Under the pieces are notes generated by a model, which was given only the letters and a program-made list of their open reading frames with translations, ran no database searches and was not told the DNA's origin. DNA of 5,172 nucleotides from Pseudomonadota bacterium (GTDB lineage: Bacteria; Pseudomonadota; Gammaproteobacteria; JAKAQQ01). The stretch lies in contig JAJZNM010000131.1 of the NCBI GenBank assembly GCA_021852325.1, forward strand, positions 1-5,172. Reading direction: 5' to 3'. Both the position numbers and the translations under genes were made by a program. Positions 1 through 5,172 of this stretch are shown here, piece by piece. Within the stretch, counting starts at the first letter, position 1; each line of letters begins with the position of its first letter.

Positions 1-395
1 GGGGCACGCTCCATCTCATGCTCCGGCGACTCATCGTGGACGGGCCGGAACTCGTGGCGCTCGTGGGCACGGGATCCGCCGCAAAGATCACACTCGAGTC
101 CGCGATTCCGGTCACGCTCGCCGATGTACAGCTTGCGGCCCACGCCCTCTCGCCGGGCACGAACCGGGTCTCGTTTCGTGCCGGACCCGGGGGCTCGCTC
201 CTCGTCACGGGCCACATCCGGCTCGAGCCGGACCATCACTGGAGTCTCACCGCCCGCCTCAAACCCGCCACGGGCGCGAACCCGGCGATCGGCCGGCTGC
301 TCTCAGGATACGGATCTGCCGGTCCTGACGGGTATTACACCCTGCACTTCACCGGCGACTGGCCATCCCTGTCCCGGATCAGCCCCGCTTTCTAA
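1..395 (+). CDS. gspN: Type II secretion system protein N (GspN-like), C-terminal part, 5' end outside window
   Basis: The reading frame is open from the left edge (first full codon at base 3) to a TAA at 393-395, giving 130 visible residues. The first ATG at 18 is probably internal, because the frame continues upstream of it and no ribosome binding site precedes it. GspN proteins are usually about 250 residues with one N-terminal membrane anchor and a periplasmic domain, so roughly the second half is visible. What fits the family is the run of short beta-like segments and the C-terminal pattern: a stretch ending in GPGGSLLVTGHIRL, then DHHWSLTARLKP, then NPAIGRLLSGYG and a final DGYYTLHFTGDW. 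GspN is an accessory, non-universal component of the type II secretion machinery, usually encoded at the end of the gsp operon. No other gsp gene is visible here. The assignment rests on recalled family pattern, not a search; another periplasmic beta-rich protein remains possible. Confidence 0.72.
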   Translation, partial: GTLHLMLRRLIVDGPELVALVGTGSAAKITLESAIPVTLADVQLAAHALSPGTNRVSFRAGPGGSLLVTGHIRLEPDHHWSLTARLKPATGANPAIGRLLSGYGSAGPDGYYTLHFTGDWPSLSRISPAF

Positions 396-401
396 TCCCC
401 A

Positions 402-406
402 GAGGA
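402..406 (+). promoter_or_regulatory. Ribosome binding site of tviB
   Basis: The purine-rich stretch AGAGGAAA (401-408) contains GAGGA and ends a few bases before the ATG at 413, a normal Shine-Dalgarno spacing. It supports the start at 413 over the in-frame ATG at 455, which has no comparable motif. It lies in the 17-base gap after the gspN stop, so tviB can be translated from a gspN transcript. Confidence 0.6.
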
Positions 407-412
407 AACCGC

Positions 413-1705
413 ATGTCTGCGCTTGCCCCCCTCCCCTCGCTCGAAAAGCTCGAGATGGCTGTCGTCGGGCTCGGTTATGTCGGTCTTCCCCTGGCCGTGG
501 CCTTCAGCCGACACTTCCAGGTACTCGGATTCGATCTCGACCCGGAGCGGGTCTCTGAACTCGCATCCGGTTTCGATCGCCGCCGCGAAGTCGAGTCCTC
601 CGCACTGGAAGTCCGGAGATCCCTGCATTTCAGCACCGACCCCGATCGGCTCGCCAAGCCGGATGTCTTCATCGTTGCGGTTCCCACCCCCATCGACGAG
701 ATCAAGCGCCCGGACCTCAGCGCCCTGAAAAATGCCTGTCAGCTGATCGGCCAAAGGCTCAGGCCCGCAACGTGCGTCATCTTTGAGTCGACGGTCTACC
801 CCGGGACGACGGAAGAAGTGGCCATTCCCATCCTGGAGGAGGCCTCGGGGCTTCGCCTCAATCACGATTTTCATGTCGGTTACAGTCCGGAACGGGTCAA
901 TCCCGGCGACGGGACGCATCCTTTGACCGACATCGTCAAGATCACCTCCGCATCGAGTCCCCATGCGCATGAGTTCGTGGACGGTCTCTACCGACGGATC
1001 ATCCGGGCCGGAACCTTCCGGGCCGAAAGCATCCGGGTCGCGGAAGCCGCCAAGGCGATCGAAAACAGCCAACGCGACCTCAACATCGCGTTCATGAACG
1101 AACTCGCGCTCATTTTCGAGCGCCTGGGACTGGATACCGCGGCTGTGCTCGAAGCCGCCGGCACGAAGTGGAACTTCCTGCCCTTCAGGCCCGGTCTCGT
1201 GGGCGGCCACTGCATCGGCGTCGATCCCTACTACCTCACCTACAAGGCGCAGCAGGTGGGCTATGAGCCGGAAGTGATCCTGGCCGGCCGCCGCATCAAT
1301 GACGGCATGGGACGCCATATCGCCCAGCGGGTCGTCAAACTCATGATCCGGAAAAAAATCGCGATCCCGGGCGCCCGCGTGCTCGTTCAGGGATTCACTT
1401 TCAAGGAAGACTGTGCCGACATCCGCAATACCCGCGTGGCCGACCTCGTCGACGAACTGGCGAGTTACGGGCTTATCGTCGACATCACGGATCCCTGGGC
1501 CCATGCGGACGAGATGACCGAGCACTACGGTCTGAGGCTGGGCACTCCCGAACCCGGGAGTTATGACGCGCTGATCCTGGCCGTTGCCCACCGCGAGTTC
1601 CGGGACCAGGACGAAACCCGTCTCAACCGGTGGCTCAAGAACCCGCACGTGATCTTCGACGTCAAATCCGTCCTGCCCCGTGCCTCGGTCGATGCGCGCC
1701 TCTAG
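413..1705 (+). CDS. tviB: UDP-N-acetyl-D-glucosamine/galactosamine 6-dehydrogenase (TviB/WbpO type)
   Basis: This 430-residue enzyme belongs to the UDP-glucose/GDP-mannose dehydrogenase family. It should oxidise C6 of a UDP-N-acetylhexosamine to the carboxylate with two NAD+, in the cytoplasm, supplying uronic acid for capsule or O-antigen. The N-terminal Rossmann domain carries GLGYVG (residues 19-24). Residues 156-162 read GYSPERV. The central segment has AEAAKAIENSQRDLN with the conserved Lys214 and Asn218. The catalytic cysteine is Cys267 in GLVGGHCIGVDPYY. The C-terminal UDP-binding domain has GFTFKEDCADIRNTR (327-341). ENSQRDLNIA, KWNFLPFRPGLVGG and the end VLPRASVDAR closely resemble Salmonella Vi-antigen TviB from memory, and length is normal. 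TviB uses UDP-GlcNAc and WbpO UDP-GalNAc; the sequence does not settle which applies here. The usual TviC/WbpP epimerase partner is not in the window. The gene ends in TAG, 30 bases from convergent kdsB. Confidence 0.93.
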   Translation: MSALAPLPSLEKLEMAVVGLGYVGLPLAVAFSRHFQVLGFDLDPERVSELASGFDRRREVESSALEVRRSLHFSTDPDRLAKPDVFIVAVPTPIDEIKRPDLSALKNACQLIGQRLRPATCVIFESTVYPGTTEEVAIPILEEASGLRLNHDFHVGYSPERVNPGDGTHPLTDIVKITSASSPHAHEFVDGLYRRIIRAGTFRAESIRVAEAAKAIENSQRDLNIAFMNELALIFERLGLDTAAVLEAAGTKWNFLPFRPGLVGGHCIGVDPYYLTYKAQQVGYEPEVILAGRRINDGMGRHIAQRVVKLMIRKKIAIPGARVLVQGFTFKEDCADIRNTRVADLVDELASYGLIVDITDPWAHADEMTEHYGLRLGTPEPGSYDALILAVAHREFRDQDETRLNRWLKNPHVIFDVKSVLPRASVDARL

Positions 1706-1735
1706 CGGAAGTTTCCCGAGCACCGACCGCGGGAC
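1706..1735. other. Convergent intergenic gap between tviB and kdsB
   Basis: These 30 bases are all that separates the tviB stop (TAG, +) from the kdsB stop (TGA, -). The only self-complementary elements I see are very short: GGAA/TTCC with a 2-base loop and CCCG/CGGG with a roughly 10-base loop. Neither is followed by a T-run on either strand. I see no intrinsic terminator, so termination may be Rho-dependent or the two transcripts may overlap at their 3' ends. Confidence 0.6.
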
Positions 1736-2524
1736 TCAAGCCTCCGGGGGATGACCCAGAGGCCACTGGTCCATCCACGCCTCGACCTTGCGTACATCGT
1801 CTGCGGTATCCACGGAGGGGCCGGGCGTGCCCCGCCCGATCTCGATGGCGATGTCGATGCCGAGCCACAGCGCCCGCAGCTGCTCGAGCCGCTCGATCTC
1901 CTCGAGCTCACAGGGCGGCTCCTGCGCGAGGCGCTGGATCGCTCCCACCCGATACGCATAGAGCCCGATGTGGCGCAGCGCGCCACGGACCCGGCTTGCT
2001 CCAACCGGTCCGGAACCCATCTCCCCGTCCCGCGGCCAGGGAATCGGTGCCCGGCTGAAGTAGAGCGCCTGTCCCTGGCAATCCACGACCACCTTGACGA
2101 TATTCGGATTCATGAAATCCTCCCGGGTATGGAGAGGAATGCCCAGCGTGGCCATGGACAGCCGGCTTTGGCGTGCGAGCAACAGGGCGCACTGCCGGAC
2201 GAGGACCGGGGGCATGAGCGGCTCATCCCCCTGGAGATTGACGACCACCTCCTCGTCCCCCCATCCAAGCCGCTCCACCACCTCCCCGATCCGGTCGGTT
2301 CCGGTCGCATGCGTCTTGGACGTGAGACAGCCCTCCGCGCCTTCGCGGACCGCGAACTCGAGCACCTGCTCCGTCTCGCTCGCGACGACCACCGTCCTCG
2401 CACCACTCTCCCGTGCCGTCTCGATCACGTAGGCCAGCATCGGCCGGCCCCGGATGGGATGGAGTACCTTGCCGGGCAGGCGGGTCGACCCCCAGCGGGC
2501 CGGAATCACGACCTTATAGTCCAT
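1736..2524 (-). CDS. kdsB: 3-deoxy-manno-octulosonate cytidylyltransferase (CMP-Kdo synthetase)
   Basis: KdsB joins CTP and Kdo to form CMP-Kdo, the cytoplasmic sugar donor for the lipopolysaccharide inner core. From the ATG at 2524 the protein has 262 residues, slightly longer than E. coli KdsB (248). The nucleotide-binding motif IPARWGSTRLPGK sits at residues 7-19, at the same distance from the start as in E. coli, which is why I chose this ATG. NLQGDEP (96-102) includes Asp100, which corresponds to the Mg2+-binding Asp98 of E. coli. Further family blocks are NPNIVKVV, ALYFSRAPIPW, LRHIGLYAYR, LEQLRALW and VDTADD; the latter carries the second metal-binding Asp. The same frame opens earlier with an ATG at 2530 and a GTG at 2554, so up to 10 more N-terminal residues are possible. 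No start has a strong ribosome binding site. It is the last gene of the minus-strand block, after ycaR, which fits the standard ycaR-kdsB order. Confidence 0.95.
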   Translation of the reverse strand: MDYKVVIPARWGSTRLPGKVLHPIRGRPMLAYVIETARESGARTVVVASETEQVLEFAVREGAEGCLTSKTHATGTDRIGEVVERLGWGDEEVVVNLQGDEPLMPPVLVRQCALLLARQSRLSMATLGIPLHTREDFMNPNIVKVVVDCQGQALYFSRAPIPWPRDGEMGSGPVGASRVRGALRHIGLYAYRVGAIQRLAQEPPCELEEIERLEQLRALWLGIDIAIEIGRGTPGPSVDTADDVRKVEAWMDQWPLGHPPEA

Positions 2525-2587
2525 GACCATCCACAGGAGACCCCGGGAATCCACGGCGCGGACGCACGGATTGATCCGTCTGCCCGG

Positions 2588-2761
2588 TCATTTCGGATCG
2601 AGCGGCCGGGCTTCGTCCACGAGGAGGACCGGGATCCCCTCCTGGATCGGAAAGAGGAGCCGGTCGTGCGGGCAGAAGAGCCCGCCCGAAGCTTCCTGGT
2701 CCTCCAGCTTTCCGTGACAACACGGGCAGACCACGATCTCAAGGAGTTTCCGATCGATCAC
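2588..2761 (-). CDS. ycaR: YcaR/UPF0434 family small Trm112-like protein
   Basis: This is a 57-residue protein starting with GTG at 2761, overlapping the end of lpxK by four bases (GTGA). It matches the YcaR family: an N-terminal IDRKLLEIVVCP, a CPCC cluster (Cys12, Cys14, Cys15), a later Cys30 in LFCPHD, then LLFPIQEGIPVLLVDEAR. E. coli YcaR is 60 residues and has CPVC at the equivalent place. The family resembles Trm112, a small zinc-ribbon protein that partners methyltransferases in eukaryotes and archaea; the bacterial role is not established, and a link to lipid A/Kdo metabolism is only suggested by gene linkage. A longer in-frame opening up to 2932 exists but lies inside lpxK and is not family-like, so the GTG is the start. 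A very strong ribosome binding site supports it. Confidence 0.92.
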   Translation of the reverse strand: MIDRKLLEIVVCPCCHGKLEDQEASGGLFCPHDRLLFPIQEGIPVLLVDEARPLDPK

Positions 2762-3786
2762 AAGCGACCTCCTTCCTGTATCAGGCGGACCACCGCATCC
2801 ACGAGGAGCTCTCCCTCCCCGCTCTCGATGACGGCATCGACCGGCAGATACCAGACGGGTTCGGCACCGGACCGGCCCAGGTATTTTACGGCGTCTTTCT
2901 CGGTCATGAAGACCGGGCACTCGGCTGCCCACGACCGGATCTCGTTCCAGGAGAGAATCCCGTGATCAGCCAGGGGGTGAGGATGTACTTTGAGACCCCG
3001 CTCTTCGAGCAGCGTGAAGAACGACTCCGGGCGGCCGATTCCGGCCAGCGCATGCACGCGCTGGCCGGCAAATGCCTCGAGCGGACGGCGCTCGAGCCCA
3101 TCCAGGCGGTGGACTTCACCCGGCATGAGCCGGAAGGGAATACCGGCGACCGCCTGCCTCGAAGGTGCTTTGACGAACACCGCATCCACCCGGTCGAGAT
3201 GCCGGACCGGTTCCCGGAGCGGTCCGGCCGGCAGGAGCCAGCCATTACCCCAGCCCCGCATCCCGTCCACGACCACCCACTCGAGATCACGGGCGAGGCG
3301 CGCATGCTGGAGTCCGTCATCGGAGACGATGAGATCGACTGGATGATGGTGGCACAGCCAGTCTGCGGCGAGAAACCGTTTGCGCCCGATCACGACCGGG
3401 ACGCCCGTGCGTCGTGCGATCAGGACCGGTTCATCGCCATAGACCCGCGCCGGCCCCTCGCGCGGGACCTCGATCGGCCCCTTCACCGATCCCCCATAAC
3501 CGCGGCTCACGACGCCCGCCCGCACGCCGCGCTTGAGGAGCGCCTCCACGATCCAGATGACGAGCGGTGTCTTGCCCGTACCGCCCACCGTGAAGTTCCC
3601 GATCACGAGGGTTGGCACCGGCGGGCGGTACCCCGTCCGGATCCCCGTCCCCTCGAGGGTCTGCTTCAGGTTCGATGCGAGGAGATAGAGCCACGTGCAG
3701 GGCACCAGCGGGTAGAAAAAGGGGTCCAGCCGTTTTGCATACCAGCGTTCGAGCCAGGCGTGCCCGATTCCCCGCCAGGCGATCAT
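2758..3786 (-). CDS. lpxK: Tetraacyldisaccharide 4'-kinase
   Basis: LpxK phosphorylates the 4' position of the tetraacyldisaccharide 1-phosphate with ATP, giving lipid IVA at the cytoplasmic face of the inner membrane, the sixth step of the Raetz pathway. The 342-residue length is typical. The N-terminus has the family's membrane-associating segment (DPFFYPLVPCTWLYLLASN, about 21-39). The P-loop is GNFTVGGTGKTP (63-74). Further signatures are VVSRGYGG (92-99), GDEPVLIA (117-124), SDDGLQH (155-161), WLLPAGPLREP (183-193), ADH (273-275) and MTEKDAVK (294-301). All expected motifs are present. The ATG overlaps the msbA stop as ATGA, with GAGG four bases upstream as a modest ribosome binding site, and the 3' end overlaps ycaR by four bases. 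Its place directly after msbA is the standard gammaproteobacterial arrangement, pairing synthesis and transport of lipid A. Confidence 0.97.
   Translation of the reverse strand: MIAWRGIGHAWLERWYAKRLDPFFYPLVPCTWLYLLASNLKQTLEGTGIRTGYRPPVPTLVIGNFTVGGTGKTPLVIWIVEALLKRGVRAGVVSRGYGGSVKGPIEVPREGPARVYGDEPVLIARRTGVPVVIGRKRFLAADWLCHHHPVDLIVSDDGLQHARLARDLEWVVVDGMRGWGNGWLLPAGPLREPVRHLDRVDAVFVKAPSRQAVAGIPFRLMPGEVHRLDGLERRPLEAFAGQRVHALAGIGRPESFFTLLEERGLKVHPHPLADHGILSWNEIRSWAAECPVFMTEKDAVKYLGRSGAEPVWYLPVDAVIESGEGELLVDAVVRLIQEGGRL
2767..2774 (-). promoter_or_regulatory. Strong ribosome binding site of ycaR inside the lpxK 3' end
   Basis: On the minus strand AAGGAGGT lies five bases before the GTG start of ycaR, a near-perfect Shine-Dalgarno. 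It is formed by the codons for Glu338-Gly339-Gly340 near the end of lpxK. It decides the ycaR start and suggests efficient re-initiation after lpxK translation. Confidence 0.85.
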
Positions 3787-5172
3787 ACGGCCTCGCTCTC
3801 CGGGTCCCGCCGGTTCTCGGTCTGGCTCCGGTGCAGGAGCGCGTAGAGTCCGGAGCGGGTGATGAGTTCGGCATGCGTGCCCTGATCCACGATCCGGCCA
3901 GCATCAAGCACGAGGATCCGGTCGGCGCGTTCAATGGTCGAGAGTCGATGCGCGATGACGAGCGTGGTCCGCCCGCGGGATGCCTGCCGGATCGCCTGCT
4001 GCACCTTTTGTTCGGCCACCGCATCGAGCGCCGAGGTGGCTTCATCCAAGACCAGGATGGGGGCCCCGCGCAGGAGCGCCCGCGCGATCATCACCCGCTG
4101 CCTCTGCCCGCCCGACAGGAGTAACCCGCGTTCACCGACCGAGGTTTCGAACCCTTCCGGCATTTTCCGGATTTCGTCGAGTAGCGACGCTTCCGCGGCC
4201 GCTTCCTCAAGTTCGCCCGGGCTCACCGGGGACGCACAACCATAGCACATGTTGTCAGCCAGGGATCCATGGAAGAGGATGCCGTCCTGGCTCACGAGCG
4301 TGATCTGACGCCTCACGTCTTCGAGACGCCATTCACGGATGTCGCGTCCATCGAGCCGGATCACGCCCGTGGTCACTTCATAGAGGCGCACCAAGAGCTC
4401 CGTAAGCGTGGTCTTGCCGCTGCCGGACCGGCCGACTACGGCGACGAGCTCGCCCGGCTGGATCCGGAAGCTCACGCCCTCGAGCACCGGCGGCTGGGAC
4501 GGACCATAGCTGAACGTCACCTCCTCCATCTCGATTGCGCCTGTTGCCCGTGGGAGGGACAATCCGGAAGCGAGATCCTCTCCCGGCGAATCGAGAATCT
4601 CGAATACGGGCATGACGGCAGCCACACCCCTCTGGATCGGAGCGTTCACGTTCGTGAGATGCTTGAGCGGAGCAAGCAGGAGGAGTAGCGCACTGAGGAA
4701 GGAGATGAAGGTTCCGACCGACACGACATGAAGCAGGGGCGCGAGCAGCGCCGCATAGACCACGAGTGCAATCCCGAACCCCGCGACGAACTGGATGAGC
4801 GGGCCGGATGCAGCCATGTTCAGGGCGAGCTTGAGGTTCCAGTCACGGTTGTGGGTATTGACCTCTTCGAAACGACCCCGGATCCAGTCAGCACCGTTGT
4901 AACTCTTGATCACTGCCTGGCCGGCCACCGCTTCCTCAGCGATCCGGGTCACCTCGCCCATGGTCTCCTGGATGCGGCTGCTGACGCGGCGATACCGGCG
5001 GCTCAGGTTGCGGACGAGGAGCAGGATCAACGGCGCGACCACCACGAGAAAGAGGCAGAGACCCGGCGCGAGATAGAGCATCCAGCCGAGAAGCCCCACC
5101 GCCGTGAGGCTGTCCCGGATGAGGACCGGGAGTGCATAGGTGACGCCTTCGGCGGGCTGTTCGATGTTATAG
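3783..5172 (-). CDS. msbA: Lipid A export ATP-binding/permease protein MsbA, 5' end outside window
   Basis: MsbA is a homodimeric inner-membrane ABC exporter that flips lipid A-core from the cytoplasmic to the periplasmic leaflet. The frame is open to the right edge, giving 462 visible residues; E. coli MsbA has 582, so roughly the first 120-145 residues, including TM1-TM2, are missing. The GTG at 5099 is internal, since YNIEQPAEGVTYALP upstream of it aligns with the E. coli region near TYDSEQVA. Visible residues show TM3-TM4 (about 22-55) and TM5-TM6 (about 126-168), then TNVNAPIQRG before the nucleotide-binding domain. That domain has Walker A GRSGSGKT (247-254), the Q-loop VSQD (Gln295), signature LSGGQ (352-356), Walker B ILVLDE (catalytic Glu377) and the H-loop His408 in IAHRLST. 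All ATPase residues are intact. The LTNVNA linker and the lpxK neighbour favour MsbA over other ABC exporters. The stop overlaps the lpxK start. Confidence 0.95.
   Translation of the reverse strand, partial: YNIEQPAEGVTYALPVLIRDSLTAVGLLGWMLYLAPGLCLFLVVVAPLILLLVRNLSRRYRRVSSRIQETMGEVTRIAEEAVAGQAVIKSYNGADWIRGRFEEVNTHNRDWNLKLALNMAASGPLIQFVAGFGIALVVYAALLAPLLHVVSVGTFISFLSALLLLLAPLKHLTNVNAPIQRGVAAVMPVFEILDSPGEDLASGLSLPRATGAIEMEEVTFSYGPSQPPVLEGVSFRIQPGELVAVVGRSGSGKTTLTELLVRLYEVTTGVIRLDGRDIREWRLEDVRRQITLVSQDGILFHGSLADNMCYGCASPVSPGELEEAAAEASLLDEIRKMPEGFETSVGERGLLLSGGQRQRVMIARALLRGAPILVLDEATSALDAVAEQKVQQAIRQASRGRTTLVIAHRLSTIERADRILVLDAGRIVDQGTHAELITRSGLYALLHRSQTENRRDPESEAV

Noticed and set aside
18..395. 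Taking the ATG at 18 as the start of a small complete gene
   Set aside because: The frame is open to the left edge, no ribosome binding site precedes the ATG, and the visible part resembles only the C-terminal half of GspN.
392..1723. A 443-codon open frame on the minus strand opposite tviB
   Set aside because: It lies wholly over an unmistakable dehydrogenase gene, has no recognisable domain and a composition rich in D, G, R and E typical of antisense frames in GC-rich DNA. Its length reflects codon bias of tviB.
1736..1770. Possible intrinsic terminator formed by GCCTC/GAGGC near the kdsB stop
   Set aside because: The stem is short and imperfect, the loop is long, it lies within coding sequence and no T-run follows on either strand.
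2762..2932. N-terminally extended form of ycaR (114 residues)
   Set aside because: The extra part lies inside lpxK and is arginine-rich and unlike the family, whereas the GTG at 2761 has a near-perfect ribosome binding site and gives the normal family length.
1751..2965. A 404-codon open frame on the plus strand opposite kdsB, ycaR and the end of lpxK
   Set aside because: It crosses three real genes and their boundaries, shows no family motif, and is rich in R, P, H and D as expected of a shadow frame.
2962..3846. A 294-codon open frame on the plus strand opposite lpxK
   Set aside because: It is the complement of a fully motif-complete lpxK; no domain or convincing ribosome binding site supports it.
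3783..5099. Taking the GTG at 5099 as the true msbA start
   Set aside because: The frame continues to the window edge and the upstream residues match the MsbA transmembrane domain, so the gene is cut by the window, not short.

Overview
This window comes from a GC-rich (low-60s percent by eye) bacterium, most likely a gammaproteobacterium. The order msbA-lpxK-ycaR-kdsB on the minus strand is the classic lipid A/Kdo gene cluster of that class, and a type II secretion gspN-like gene together with a TviB-type sugar dehydrogenase also points to a Gram-negative with a complex envelope. I cannot name a genus from sequence alone.

Layout. Bases 1-395 (+) hold the 3' end of a gspN-like gene whose start lies before the window. 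It is followed after 17 bases by a complete tviB-like gene (413-1705, +), a UDP-N-acetylhexosamine 6-dehydrogenase. A 30-base gap then separates tviB from a convergent minus-strand gene block. Read in its own direction, that block is msbA (3' part only, entering at the right edge, 5172-3783), lpxK (3786-2758), ycaR (2761-2588) and kdsB (about 2524-1736). msbA/lpxK and lpxK/ycaR overlap by 4 bases each (ATGA and GTGA), the usual sign of one translationally coupled transcript.

How the genes work together. KdsB makes CMP-Kdo, LpxK adds the 4'-phosphate to lipid A, and MsbA flips the lipid A-core across the inner membrane. YcaR is a small Trm112-like protein of uncertain role that travels with these genes. 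On the other strand, TviB would oxidise UDP-HexNAc to the uronic acid used in capsule or O-antigen. GspN is an accessory protein linked to the type II secretion machinery that exports proteins through the same outer membrane. The whole window is therefore cell-envelope biogenesis.

The window is almost entirely coding. No promoter, RNA gene, mobile element, CRISPR array or convincing intrinsic terminator is visible; both transcription units start outside the window. I found no undescribed system here. The points of mild interest are the isolated position of tviB, the very tight convergent junction, the uncertain kdsB start, and a clear excess of GATC sites.
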